Below are positions 1 to 11,000 of a stretch of DNA of 64,000 bases, piece by piece. The stretch comes from Tetradesmus obliquus (lineage: Eukaryota > Chlorophyta > Chlorophyceae > Sphaeropleales > Scenedesmaceae): positions 1,550,001-1,614,000 of the forward strand of contig CP126193.1 in assembly GCA_030272155.1 (NCBI GenBank), read 5' to 3'. A program made the translations under genes and the position numbers. A model generated the notes under the pieces. It made no database searches and had not been told where the DNA came from. It saw only the letters and a program-made list of their open reading frames with translations. The number at the start of each line of letters is the position of its first letter. The stretch's first letter is position 1.

Positions 1-193
1 ATGCAGTCATGTGAATGAGGACACCAAACTTAGCAATGGGCAACACAGTGCGCCGTTACGCGTTGACCAGCTCGTGCAACCTACAAATCACAGATGCTGT
101 GACAAGTGAGGTTGGTGGTAGAGGACTTGTGGACATTTGCAAGGCACATGCGCTGAAGTAAGCTAACTTCTGCTTGGCTGCTGCTGCTGCCAG

Positions 194-3100
194 GTGATGG
201 ACTACGGCTACCCTCAGTTCACGGAGGCACCCATCCTGCAGGAGTTCATCAAGACAGACAGCTACAGGATGGAGGTGTGCTGGCTGCTCCTTACTGTTTC
301 AGCACCAGCAGCAACAGATGCAGCAGAAGCAGCCAGGCTAAGTGGCGATAGCGTGTGGGGATGGCAGCTCATCAGATGTGGCTGATTGCTGAAGGCTAGG
401 GTTGATGCCAGCGCACTGCAGAAGACAGGCTTGTCACAACTTGGCCGCAGCAGCTGCTGCGCGCAGGTCACGCAGCATGAACCAGCCAGCTGATGTGTCA
501 GGCTAAAGAATGCTTGTGCGGCTACTGCAGGCCTGCAACAGCATTGGTAGCAGTCACAGAGGCAGTTGCGTTAGTAACTACAAGCAGCTGCAGCCGAAGC
601 AGCCAACGCTCTTCATTCATGTGCACCCTATGTTCAACCGTTAAGCAAAGCAGTTGCGTTTCTTCACCACGCTGTCATCCATCACTCACGACCATGCGCA
701 CCACCAACGCCGCCGCCGCCGCCAAATGCAACTCAACCACTTTCCCACCACCAGCAAGCCGCAGTGAAGCCGCCCATGGCTGTGACCAACGCGGTCTCAT
801 GGCGCAGCGAGGGCATCCGGCACAAGAAGAACGAGGTCTTCCTGGACGTGGTGGAGAGCGTCAACCTGCTGGTCAACAGCAACGGCAACGTGGTGCTCAG
901 CGAGGTGCGGCGCTGTATATCACATATATAGTATCTAGTGCTCCCTTTTGCACTGCCTGGCATGCTGCTGATGTGGCAGCTGCAAGCACAGTGGCAGGCT
1001 GCGCTGTCAGGCGGTGTGCCGAGGTGTGAATGTGCGGTTTAAGATCAGTACTGTGCTGCTCTCATAGGCCTGTTCGGGGATGTTTGTGTATGAATATCTG
1101 TGGTGCGCAGCACTTGGGGTGTGGCACATGTGCTGTCCCTGCTGTCTGTGCTGCACATCCCTGACACGCCCACCTGCGTTGCCCATCTCCCTGTCTACCT
1201 GCTTCTCTGCCTGCTGCCAGGTGACTGGCTGCCTAAAGATGCGCACCTATCTGTCAGGAATGCCGGAGTGCAAGCTGGGGCTCAACGACAAGGTGGGCAG
1301 TAGAGGACACACAACACTGCAGCAGCAGCAGCAGCGGCGGGGCGGCGCCAGCAGATGCTGGTGCTACCTGGAGCATCAGCACACAGCTTGCATCGTGCTG
1401 GCAGGATACTTGCACACACAAGTGGCATGGTGCTGGCAGCAGTGCAGCACACGTGTGCGTGCCCAAGGGCATCGCACGCCTGGCAGCTTGGCAAAGCGAC
1501 CTGAGCTCAGTTTTTTGGGGGAAACAGGATAGTGCCAGTGTCGTGCAGGCACTGAGGGATCCACAGCACGCAGATGTGTTGCTTTTTCTTCCACAACTTC
1601 TGTTCCGTTTCTCCTCCCCGCAGGTGCTGTTTGAGGCGCAGGGCCGCAACAACCGCCCACATCCATCGGCACTCGCACACCACAGCCCACCACCACATGC
1701 ACATCCCTGACTTTGATTCTTTCTGCGCGGCCGCAACTTCTGTGCCTTTTCTCCTCCCGGCAGGTGCTGTTTAAGGCGCAGGGCCGCAACAACCGCCCAC
1801 ATCCATCGGCACTCGCACACCACTGCCCACCACCACATGCACATCCCTGACTTTTATTTTTTCTGCGCGGCCGCAACTTCTGTGCCTTTTCTCCTCCCCG
1901 CAGGTGCTGTTTGAGGCTCAGGGCCGCAACAACCGCCAGAAGGCGGTGGACCTGGAGGACATAAAGTTCCACCAGTGCGTGCGTTCAACACTTTTGTGCC
2001 TTTCTTCCTCTCCTGCAGGTGCTGTTTGAGGCGCAGGGCCGCAACAACCGCCAGAAGGCGGTGGACCTGGAGGACATAAAGTTCCACCAGTGCGTGCGCC
2101 TGGCGCGCTTCGACAACGACCGCACCATCAGCTTCATCCCGCCAGACGGCGCGTTTGACCTCATGACGTACCGGCTGAGCCAGAACATCAAGTGAGCTGC
2201 GGGTGCAGGGTAGGGTGAATATTGAATGCACACTCTCATGTATGAGCAGGGAACGGCGCCTGGTGTGAGTAATGCAGGATGCTGATCGCTGACATGGATC
2301 TGAATGCTGGTGGCTCCAATTTCTTAACCTCTCTTCTTGACTCCTGCTTGCCCCTGCATGCCGCTGATCTGGGTGGAGTGCGTGGTGGAGGGGCCTGGTA
2401 CATGCTATTTTGTCTTTGCTGCTTCTGTGGTCCTCATCCTTTCCCCTGCCACAATTTTTTTCACTCGACAGCTTACCTGCAAATGCAGTCTCTCTGTCAA
2501 CAACGCTGCACTGCGCAGGCCGCTGATCTGGGTGGAGTGCCTGGTGGAGCGGCCTGGTACATGCTCTGTTTACATCCCATGCTCCGTTTACATCCCATGC
2601 TCTTCTTACGTTCGACATGCTTGTCCCTGCAGGCCGCTGATCTGGGTGGAGTGCCTGGTGGAGCGCCCCAGCCGAAGCCGCACCGACTACGTGGTCAAGG
2701 CGCGCAGCCAGTTCAAGGAGCGCAGCGTGGCCACCAACGTGGAGATCATCCTGCCGCTGCCCAGCGACACCACGGCGCCCGTCACGCGCTGCAGCCAGGT
2801 GCGTGATGCGGGCTCGGCCGCGAAGCAGCAAGCACGCATGTGGCCCTGTCCGCTGCCGTTCGACTGGATTTATGTGCTGCCAAGCATGTAGCTGTTAATG
2901 TATTGTTGCTGGTGCTGTGGAAGACGCAGCTTGCCACTGATCTGCTGGTGATTGACCTATTAGTACTGCTGATGCGCTGATGTCACCAATGGTGGCTGTG
3001 GTGTGCTGTAGGGCTCTGCCGTGTACGCGCCCGAGAAGAGCGCGCTGGTGTGGCAGATGAGGAACTTCCCGGGAGGCAAGGAGTACATGCTGCGGTGAGG

Positions 3101-3844
3101 GGGGGGGGGGGCGCTGTTCAGCGACAGTAACAAGTGAATTTGTATAGCATAGGAGAGACAGCTGCAGCTGGCATGATACAGGGCTGGTACCACACGTGCA
3201 GCAATGCCATACAATCAGCAGCGCTGCGCGCAACCTGGCCTGCTGTCAGCCTTGCTCACGTGCTGCTATCCCTGCCTTTGCGTCTGCACACTACGCATGT
3301 GTGCTCACTGTATTGACAGCGACATTGCATATGGAAGCATGCAGACAGGGAAGCCTCAGGTATCCAGTTACGACGCTGTGTGTATGCCTGTCTTCTGCAC
3401 CGCAGCTGCCACTTCAACCTGCCGTCGGTGGAGGCTGAGGAGGAGCGGCACAGCAAGATGCCGCCCATCAAGGTCAAGTTTGAGATCCCCTACTTCACAG
3501 TCTCGGGCATGCAGGTGAGAGGAGAGGGCAGCAGGAGGCAGGGGCAAAGGTTTACTGCAGGGTTGACTGGCTAGCTGACAGCAGAGGGTTGACCTGGCGC
3601 GGCTGTATGCATGCATGTGCTGAACAGGGCACGTGTCCAACTTACTAACAGTCGGTAGCGGTGCACGGTGCTTGTGCAGCAGCACGTGTTTGATGCGCCG
3701 TCGTGCAACGCTGCTGTGCCGCGGCTGCTGCTGCTGCTGCTGCAGGTGCGGTACCTCAAGGTGATTGAGAAAAGCGGCTACCAGGCGCTGCCCTGGGTGC
3801 GCTACATCACCACAGCAGGCAACTACGAGATCCGCATGAACTGA
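194..3844 (+). CDS. AP1M: AP-1 clathrin adaptor complex medium subunit (mu), 5' part outside window
   Basis: Exons 194-274, 755-904, 1221-1292, 2019-2191, 2633-2798, 3012-3094, 3406-3514 and 3746-3844 join with matching phases into about 310 residues, roughly the last three quarters of a ~430-residue AP-1 mu chain. Seen: VMDYGYPQFTEAPILQEF (end of the longin-like region), then the mu-homology domain with NAVSWRSEGIRHKKNEVFLD, LKMRTYLSGMPECKLGLND, FIPPDGAFDLMTYRL, VKARSQFKERSVATNVEI, and the C-terminal ALPWVRYITTAGNYEIRMN whose Trp belongs to the tyrosine-signal pocket in the family. Known role: at the trans-Golgi network and endosomes, mu binds YxxPhi sorting signals in cargo and is a core subunit of the AP-1 heterotetramer with the clathrin-binding large chains. 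The phase-0 acceptor at 755 fits better than the later CAG at 764. Two introns carry tandem copies of the following exon start. The N-terminal exons lie upstream of base 1. Confidence 0.95.
1621..2018 (+). repeat. Three extra tandem copies of an AP-1 mu splice acceptor plus exon start
   Basis: The junction CAG|GTGCTGTTTGAGGCGC occurs with CAG at 1621, 1761, 1901 and 2016, at spacings of 140, 140 and 115 bp. The first two units are near-identical and diverge from exon sequence after about 35 bases; the third carries about 70 bases of exon; only the fourth runs on into the complete exon (2019-2191). The offsets to the true site are not multiples of three, so use of the earlier acceptors would shift the frame unless skipped. 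Confidence 0.92.
2353..2632 (+). repeat. Two extra tandem copies of the next AP-1 mu acceptor and exon start
   Basis: The exon opening that encodes PLIWVECLVER appears at about 2359, 2518 and 2633. The first copy has lost the CAG (it reads CATG); the second has an intact acceptor with CAG at 2516-2518. From 2519 to the true exon start is 114 bases, 38 codons, with no stop in the coding frame. A 15-18 bp repeat containing TACATCCCATGCTC lies between copies two and three. Confidence 0.9.
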
Positions 3845-4948
3845 GCATGACGTGGCAGTGCCGGCTGGGGCCAGGGGATGCAGCAGCACAGCTGCAGCAG
3901 GGACACGCGGCTGGCTGCTAGCATGGTGTACCTAGCCCCTTTGTGTGTTGCCGCCAACGCTTACCTCTGCAGCAAGGGCAGAGGTGTTCCGCCGACCCCT
4001 GAATCTGAAGTGTATGTGGTTTGTGGCGCACTCGGGGCATTGTTGGCATGCGCGCTCCGGCCCGGTAGTCATGGGGCCTTTGGTACCCCTGCAACTGCAG
4101 TGGCCCTCGCACCTTCCGCAGCATCTTGCAAGGGTGTGCATGGGCTGTGTTTTGCTGCACAGCATATGACTGCCTTTGGTTATCTGCCAAACAAACAGGC
4201 TTGCACTGGCATGCAGCAAGGGGTTTCATTCTGATGGACGCCTTAAGGGCGGCGCGGCAGTTGTAGCTTGGATTGGTATTGCACAGCTGAATGCCAATAG
4301 CTGCACTGGCATGGTTATAGTGTAGATTCTCCCAGCGGGATGGTTTTGCAGCTGATCACATGCACCTGTCCTTATGCCGTGCACAGTGTTCCATAGCTAG
4401 ACCCAGCAGCTGTCTGGGCACGTGTTTGACTGACTTTGAATGACTGGCACTTCCCTGTCTCCTTTGTGTTGTACTTCAGCGCTGTGTGCAGTCAGGCATC
4501 GCCACCTTCAATCAAATGAAATGCATCAAAACCTTTATTGGTTGCAAGATCAGCTCGATCAGCGATGGTGGCTTTTGCCTCAAGTACATGAGTGTTGCAC
4601 ATGCATGTGCATGCCTGTTCTTCGTGGCATATCACGCACGTGCACTGCATGATGTAACAAACTCGTATATGATAAACTTGACTCAGCGGTGGCGCCTGCA
4701 GCCAACTTTTGCGAGTGCGCACTCGTAAGACCGCGAGTGACATGCCCGTCAACCCACCAACAGGCTCAACCTGCTGCCTGACCGGCCAGCAAACATACAA
4801 CGTACGCTGACCTAATGCATTGCCTATGGTCACACTCTGTTAATGAGTGATTAACGCCACAGCTCTGTAAGCAAGACAGACGCAGCAGTAGCAAGACCTG
4901 TGACCACCACACACCCGGCACCGTATGTTGTGAGCAGGACCAATTGAC
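3845..4948 (+). other. AP-1 mu 3'UTR and spacer to the HAD gene
   Basis: No convincing gene. The first TGTAA after the stop that I noted is at 4653-4657, which would give a 3'UTR of about 810 bases. Short open frames here look like chance. Confidence 0.5.
4653..4657 (+). terminator. TGTAA polyadenylation signal, AP-1 mu
   Basis: TGTAA, the usual polyadenylation motif of chlorophycean algae, lies about 810 bases after the AP-1 mu stop codon and before the next gene on the same strand. Confidence 0.45.
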
Positions 4949-7182
4949 ATGCTGCAAACACATATACGTTCTGGCATTCGCCTTTGCCACAAGTTTCTCC
5001 CCAGCCATCCTGTGGTAAGCACACACCTGGCAGCAGCAGCAGTAGCAACAGCAGCGACCCCCAGTCACATCAGGGCCGTGCAGACAGCGAGCATGGCGGG
5101 AGCAACACCGGCAGTAGCAGCTCGCAGGAGAGTGCGAGGGGTAGTGTTCGACATGGATGGTGAGTGGCATGCAGCATTGGGACTCTGCAGCAGCGGCTGC
5201 AATGTTGCAGGCTGCCAGGCTAGAGCAATCAAGGGCCAGTGCAGGCGTGGAGCAGGGGATGCTGCTGCACTCCTCTCCTTAGAATAATAGTGGGTGGATG
5301 CTACTACATGCAGCACTGTTGCTGCTGCGGCTTCTGACGTGGTGACATCAACCTGAAGCTGGCGTGTTCTCCACACCTCTTGACACTGTGTTCACACCTG
5401 TTGTGACCATGTCATGCACTGCCCTGGTGCGCCAGGCACGCTGACAGTGCCTGTCATCGATTTCCAGTACATGCGGCAGCGCGTGGGAGTGGGGCCCACG
5501 GGTGACATACTGGACATCATCAGCAGCTGGCCGGCAGAGGAGCAGCAGCGCGCACACCAGGCCATCCTGGAGATTGAGGAGCAGGCGCTGCGCGACATGC
5601 AGGTGAGAGCATTTGTAAATCAGCTTTACTTGCCTGTTGGCATGAGCCAGAGTGGTTGGCAGAAGGCAGCAGGTGCAGAGTGCATGCAGATGACTCAAAA
5701 GTTGCAGCTGCCGCCACCAATTGCAACACACTCGAGGTCGACACCTCTGCGTCAATAGAGACTGTGTTGCCAGCTTGCACTTCAAGCAAGCAAGCGCTGC
5801 CTGTGAATGCTGCCTAACCCGTCTTCACTGTCCGCATCCCGTCTCCAGCAGCACTGCTGGCTTTGTCTTTTGTCTTGCCTCACTCCTGGTCTGCCTACTG
5901 CACCCACACCACACTCTCTGCATCTGCACCTCAGGCCATGCCTGGCCTGCTGGAGCTGTGCTCCCACCTAGACGACAGCGGCATCCCACGGGGCTTGATC
6001 ACACGCAACGTGCTGCGCAGGTGGGACACAGTTGTTGATGATATCAGTTCACCAGCATGTGTAGCTGTAGCCATGGCAGGCCTTTGGTGAATGATTGCAC
6101 AATGATCACATCATCCACTATAGGTGTTGCTATTTAGATGTGTCACTCTTATGCGCCTGTGCCGGTGCCGCCAGCCTGCACTATTTTCATGATCACCACC
6201 TGCCCGTGCCGCCCTCCCACATCACTCTCTGCATGCTGTTTGCTATTTCTATCCACTACTCTGTCCCCACTGAATACATCCCCTGTACTCCGTTGTGCCC
6301 CCCTGCAGTGTGCACTACTTTCACGAGCACCGCCTGCATCCTGTTCACTACTATCATCCCCACTAAGTTATCCTTACTGATTCCTCACTGATTCTGTCCC
6401 CTTCATATCCCCTGCAGCGTGCACTACTTCCATGAGCACCACCTGCCCGTGCCGCCCTTCCTGCCGGCCATCTCCCGCGAGTGTGAGTTCCCCTACAAGC
6501 CCAGCCCCGCAGCGCTGCTGCACATCTGCAACACCTGGGGGATTGCACCCGAGGAGTGCATCATGGTTGGGGACTCGGCAAAGGACGACGTGGTGTGCGG
6601 CAACAGGTGCGTGTTGAGCAGAGACTGTTTCTTGCGAAAAGTGCATGTGGGGGCATGCAAGCAGGCTAGGATGTGTGTGCAGAGCAGCAGTGCTGAAACA
6701 GCAGCTGCTGATTATATGGCTGATGTCTTGCAGCTGGTACAGCCAGGCAGCACATGTGCCGCCGCCAAGGACTGCCTGCAGCTGTTGAGTTGTGAGGCTG
6801 CAGCACTGTACCTGCACAGTTGTCTCTGGCTGTTGTGCGGCAGGGCTGGCACTGGTACCAGCAGGGCCTGCCAGGCTGAACTAGCACTACAGCAGAGTAC
6901 TTCGTATGCTTGCTTCAAGCTGTGGGTTTGTAGCACCAAGTCTGTCATTGTGTGTGGCTGCATTGCAGGGCTGGCGCTGTGACTGTGCTGCTCGACACGG
7001 AAGGGAGGTACACTGACGCGTTACAGCTAACAGGGGAGTGCAAGCCGACGTTTGCAGTTTCGTCATTGACAGAATTCCTGGGGCTTCTCAGGAATCAATT
7101 TGAGCTGCTGCCGCCAGTGGGGCAGCAGCAGCGAGAGCAGCAGCAGGAGCAGGAGCAGCAAGAACAGCAGCAGGCAGCTTGA
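4949..7182 (+). CDS. HAD-superfamily phosphatase, Arabidopsis At2g33255-like
   Basis: Exons 4949-5159, 5436-5602, 5935-6020, 6418-6606 and 6969-7182 give 288 residues; starting at the internal ATG 5093 gives 240, the size I recall for the plant homologue. The extra 48 residues from 4949 are basic and Ala/Ser/Thr-rich and could be an organelle transit peptide. All four HAD motifs are visible: FDMDGTLTVP with the nucleophile and acid/base aspartates, the motif II Thr in RGLITRN, the motif III Lys in FPYKPSP, and GDSAKDD holding the Mg2+ ligands. The protein should be a Mg2+-dependent phosphohydrolase; substrate unknown. It ends in a Gln/Glu-rich tail from CAG/GAG triplets absent from the plant protein. 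The third intron holds extra copies of the following exon start. Confidence 0.9.
6172..6417 (+). repeat. Two degenerate copies of the HAD exon-4 acceptor and start
   Basis: The exon that opens CAG|CGTGCACTACTTCCATGAGC at 6418 is preceded by related stretches at 6172-6214 (about 43 bases, including CACCACCTGCCCGTGCCGCC) and 6302-6340. Each has an AG acceptor at the equivalent place. The second would meet a stop within 20 codons. Confidence 0.82.
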
Positions 7183-7219
7183 GCATCAGGGCGAGTCCGT
7201 GCCGTGACAAATCGAAACT

Positions 7220-7224
7220 TGTAA
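7220..7224 (+). terminator. TGTAA polyadenylation signal, HAD gene
   Basis: TGTAA lies 38 bases after the HAD stop codon, giving an unusually short 3'UTR if it is the one used. Confidence 0.5.
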
Positions 7225-8039
7225 CGCTCTCTCATCTCCCATCCTACATTTGACAAGTTCTTGACGTTTTTGTTGAGTGCTGCCGAATGGTGGGCAGGAT
7301 CATGGCGAACATCGGACGAACGGCAGTACAATGTACTGCTTGCGTGTTGTCACAGCCTTGAATTGCGCCTTGGCTGGATGTTCATAATCAAATGTATAGT
7401 GGCCGTTGACCTGCCCCATGTCGTGATGCAGGACTCCAAGTTGTAGCAATGCACGTCCCGGCCGGCATGGCGTCAGCAATGTGCTGTGATCCTCATGTCG
7501 TCATCATCGGCAGCTGCTTCCTGCTACTATTTCGAACCTGCTCTTATCAAGGTGCGACCTTCAGTTCAGCTGTTGACTTGAAGCATACCATTGCCGATTG
7601 TTCGCACACGTCCCCTTCGTACTTCAGAGCAACACATTCACACGGAAGCGCTGTAGGTGCGCATCTTTCCACGTTTCGGTTGCACAGAACAGTGCTGCAT
7701 ACGTGATCGCTGCATCTATAGCTTTTCCGGTGTTTGGCTGCAGAACTTGTGCGTGCATCAACCCAGGACAACCCTCTCCATGGAGGTATGCTCTGCCAGG
7801 CCAGTGAATTCCTGAAGCGAGTGCATTGACACGGCTCATTATCATCTGCACGAGCTCTTGCAGTTGCAATTGCTTGCTTGTCGGTCTGCAATAACATTCA
7901 AGGGGCACTGAGTACTATACCTGCTCATCAGCGTTGCAACAGCTGCCTGCAGCTTGAGTCGTGCAACAACCCTCCAACATTGCTGTACTGTTGCAATCAC
8001 CATGCAAACGCCCCTGCTGCATGTGGGTGTTGCTTGCAG
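7225..8039 (+). other. Spacer; probable unseen 5' exon(s) of the coiled-coil gene
   Basis: The first exon I can place for the next gene (8040) has an acceptor before it and no start codon, so at least one upstream exon and the promoter should lie here. No frame in this stretch is distinctive enough to choose. Confidence 0.4.
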
Positions 8040-11000
8040 ACCGTGAGAGCCAGGGACCAGGGGCCAGTGGCTGCTGAGGGCCGCAACCCCATCAAGGCAG
8101 CGATGAGGGCAGTGGGTGAGCACGAATGGCTGGCAGGTGGAACACTAAAGCGGTGCATTACAGCAACAACACTGACCCAGCTGGGCAAAGCTGCCTCATT
8201 GTGCGCCTGACGCTAGCTATGCAACATGCCGGGCACTGGACACTTTGTGCATTGTGGCTGTGCATGCATAACAGTGTCCATATCACAGTACGGTAGGGGA
8301 TCTGCAGCACTGCAGTTGAACTGTTATTGTCTGTCCTGAGCAAGGTGCCTGGCATCACGCTGGGAACCTGGCAGCCTTCCAGGTTCCCAGCTGAGCTGCC
8401 CGTGCTGTAGGATCTGTGGCAATACTTCTGGATGCCTTGGCTCATGCCCAACAAGCCGCTGTCCCTCGCGTTGCTCCCTACTCACTGCCTTGTCCTGCAA
8501 TACTGTACCCGCATTGCTGCTGCCACCAGGCATCGGCGCTGGCGCCCCTGCTGGTGAGCATGATGACACTGTGGTGCGTGACGCTGACGCAGCACACCAC
8601 GAAGCCCTGGCACGTGAGGCTGAAGTGGACCCTGCTGTGGAGGGCAAGGAGCAGCTGCTGCAGGAGCGAGAGTGGGACAGGCACGGCAGCAAGCAGGTGA
8701 GTGGTGGGTGTAGCACTGGTGCATATACCCTTCTGTACGGATCATGTCCAACGCAAACTTTTTGCCGGGTTGTGCCTGCACTCAACGCAGCGCCAGCTCC
8801 ATGCAAAAAGTGCCAGTGAGTCTCTAAAGCGCCAGGAACTAGGCTAGTCAGTTGAGAAGGGAGAGTGGGGAGCGGCAGCGGCAGCGGCAGTAGGAGCGCT
8901 CCGCCAGTAGATCAGTTGTTCAGCTGATTTGTTGGCAGGACGCTGTGGGTGTGATGCATCAAGTGCCCTGCACTGTTATTTCAAGCACAGGCACAGCCTT
9001 CTGCCTGCCTACCAAAGACTTGGTCGACCACGGCCTTCGCTGCTGCGCTTCTTGCCGTTTTGAAATATTCTGCAGGGCCGCCGTGACCTTCCTGCAGAGG
9101 TGGTTGAGAAGCACCCCAGCCTAGCATCAGCGGACACCACCCTCCCCACACCACCCACCACAACCACCGCCACTACCACCGCCGGAAGCGACTCCGCTGC
9201 CTGCGCCACCTGCGGCATCAGCCGCAACATCACCAGCAGTACCACAGCCAACGCCTGCCCTGCCTGCGGCCCCCGCGGCAACACATCGGCTGCCAACATT
9301 GACACCTACATTGACGGCAGCAGCAGCAGCAGCTCTGCAATCACAGGCCTGCAGCACAACCACCCCCTGATGGGCCTTTCTGATGAGTGCGGCCTGTGTG
9401 CAGCAGCACCCGGTGCACTTGAGGCTGAGCGTGAAGCGCTGCTGGGTAAGGCAGCAGAGCTAGAGCAGGAGGGCGCTGCGCATGCTGCTGCTGCTGCTGA
9501 GGCCGAGGCGATGCGGGCGCGTGCTGCTGCGCGCGCTGCGGAGCTGGAGGCGAGGCTGCGCACTGACTTCACCTCCAGGAGGCAGACGCTGCTGCAGCAG
9601 CAGGAGGTGAGACTCACCAGGGGTGTTTCGGCTGTCTGGTCTGCTGGCTCTGCTATTGTTGCTGCTGCTGCTGATGCTGGTGTGCGAGGGCTTCATGGTG
9701 TAGGGCTTCCTGCTTGCATAATGCAAGGCAGCGCTAGGTAATATACACCTTTGAAGGCATTTTGTCTTCATGATGCAGCGTCTGCTACTGCAGCATCAGC
9801 ACATAAGGCCTGCAAATGAGCCGTCTTGACCGTCTCGTGGTTGACGTAATAGATGTTATGCGGTGCTGCCATCATGTGTTGCGACTTTCGCTGTATCCCT
9901 TATTGTGGTCGCCCCAATTGCTGCTTGCTGCTTGTTGCTTGTTGCTCGTTGCTTGGCGCGGGACACGCTGAAGCTTCAAGCATCAAGCAGCAAGTGGCTG
10001 CCGCCTAGGATCACCTCTTTGTTAGGTGTTTTGTTGGAAGTACTTGCTTGGCTGGTCCTTGAGGCATAACTCCTGTACTATACCTCATCCTAATGCTGCT
10101 TTGTCTCGTCAATTTCCGTGCCGCGCTGCGCGTGTGCAGGCTGCGTCTGCTGAGCTGTCGCGCCTGAACGCCACCCGTGCTGGCGTGGTGCAGCGTGTGC
10201 ACAGCCTGGAGGGGCAGCTGGGGCGGCTGGTGGACGAGGAGGCGGCTCTGCTGCAGCAGCGCGCAGAGGGTGGGTGAAGCTGCGGGGTTGGTGCTGCACT
10301 CGAGATGCGATGTTCGTGCGGTGAGATTTGGCCATGTTTGATGTCAGCGTGTTTTTGTGCCCGTAAAACGCTGCCAGCGTCAGGCTGGCTGTGTAACTTA
10401 TCTCACCGCATTGTGCTGTGGCTGGAAGCGGGATGGTGTGGTACATGAACAGCCTTGAGGGCAAGCTGGGCCGGCTGGTTGACGAGGAGGCGGCACTGCT
10501 GCAGCAGCGCGCAGAGGGTGGGTGGTTTAACGCATGACATGCAGCAGGTGTTTCTGTGCTCATTCTCATGTGCAAACTTCCTGCGTCGGCATACTGTGGG
10601 CATAAGAAGTTGTGACAAGAGCCACTGCTATGCGACATAGTAAACTGCTGGAAACGCTTGCAATAATATCATTACCCTTGGAATGTTTGGCTCACCATCC
10701 TGCTGCACCGCTCTGCGCTCTGCCCCTGCTGCCGCCAACCCTACCCCACAAACTCGGCAGCTGAGCGGCTGCGCCTGGAGATTGAGTCAGCGCGTGACGG
10801 CATTGTGGCCCGTGCTGCTGAGCTGGCCTCCCTCACCTCAGGCCTGGGCCAGCAGCAGCAGCAGGCCGCCGCTGCCGTGGCTGCTGCTGCTGCTGCACTG
10901 GCTGAGCGTGAGGCCGAGGTGGCTGCTGCTGCTGAGCGCCTGACGCTGCTGCAGACGCAGGCGGTGGAGGCACGGGAGACGCTGGCAGCGGCAGAGGTGA

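Noticed and set aside
1453-1972. Open frames on both strands across the AP-1 mu repeat units
   Set aside because: They arise from the tandem 140-bp units and do not continue the mu protein; counted as repeats only.
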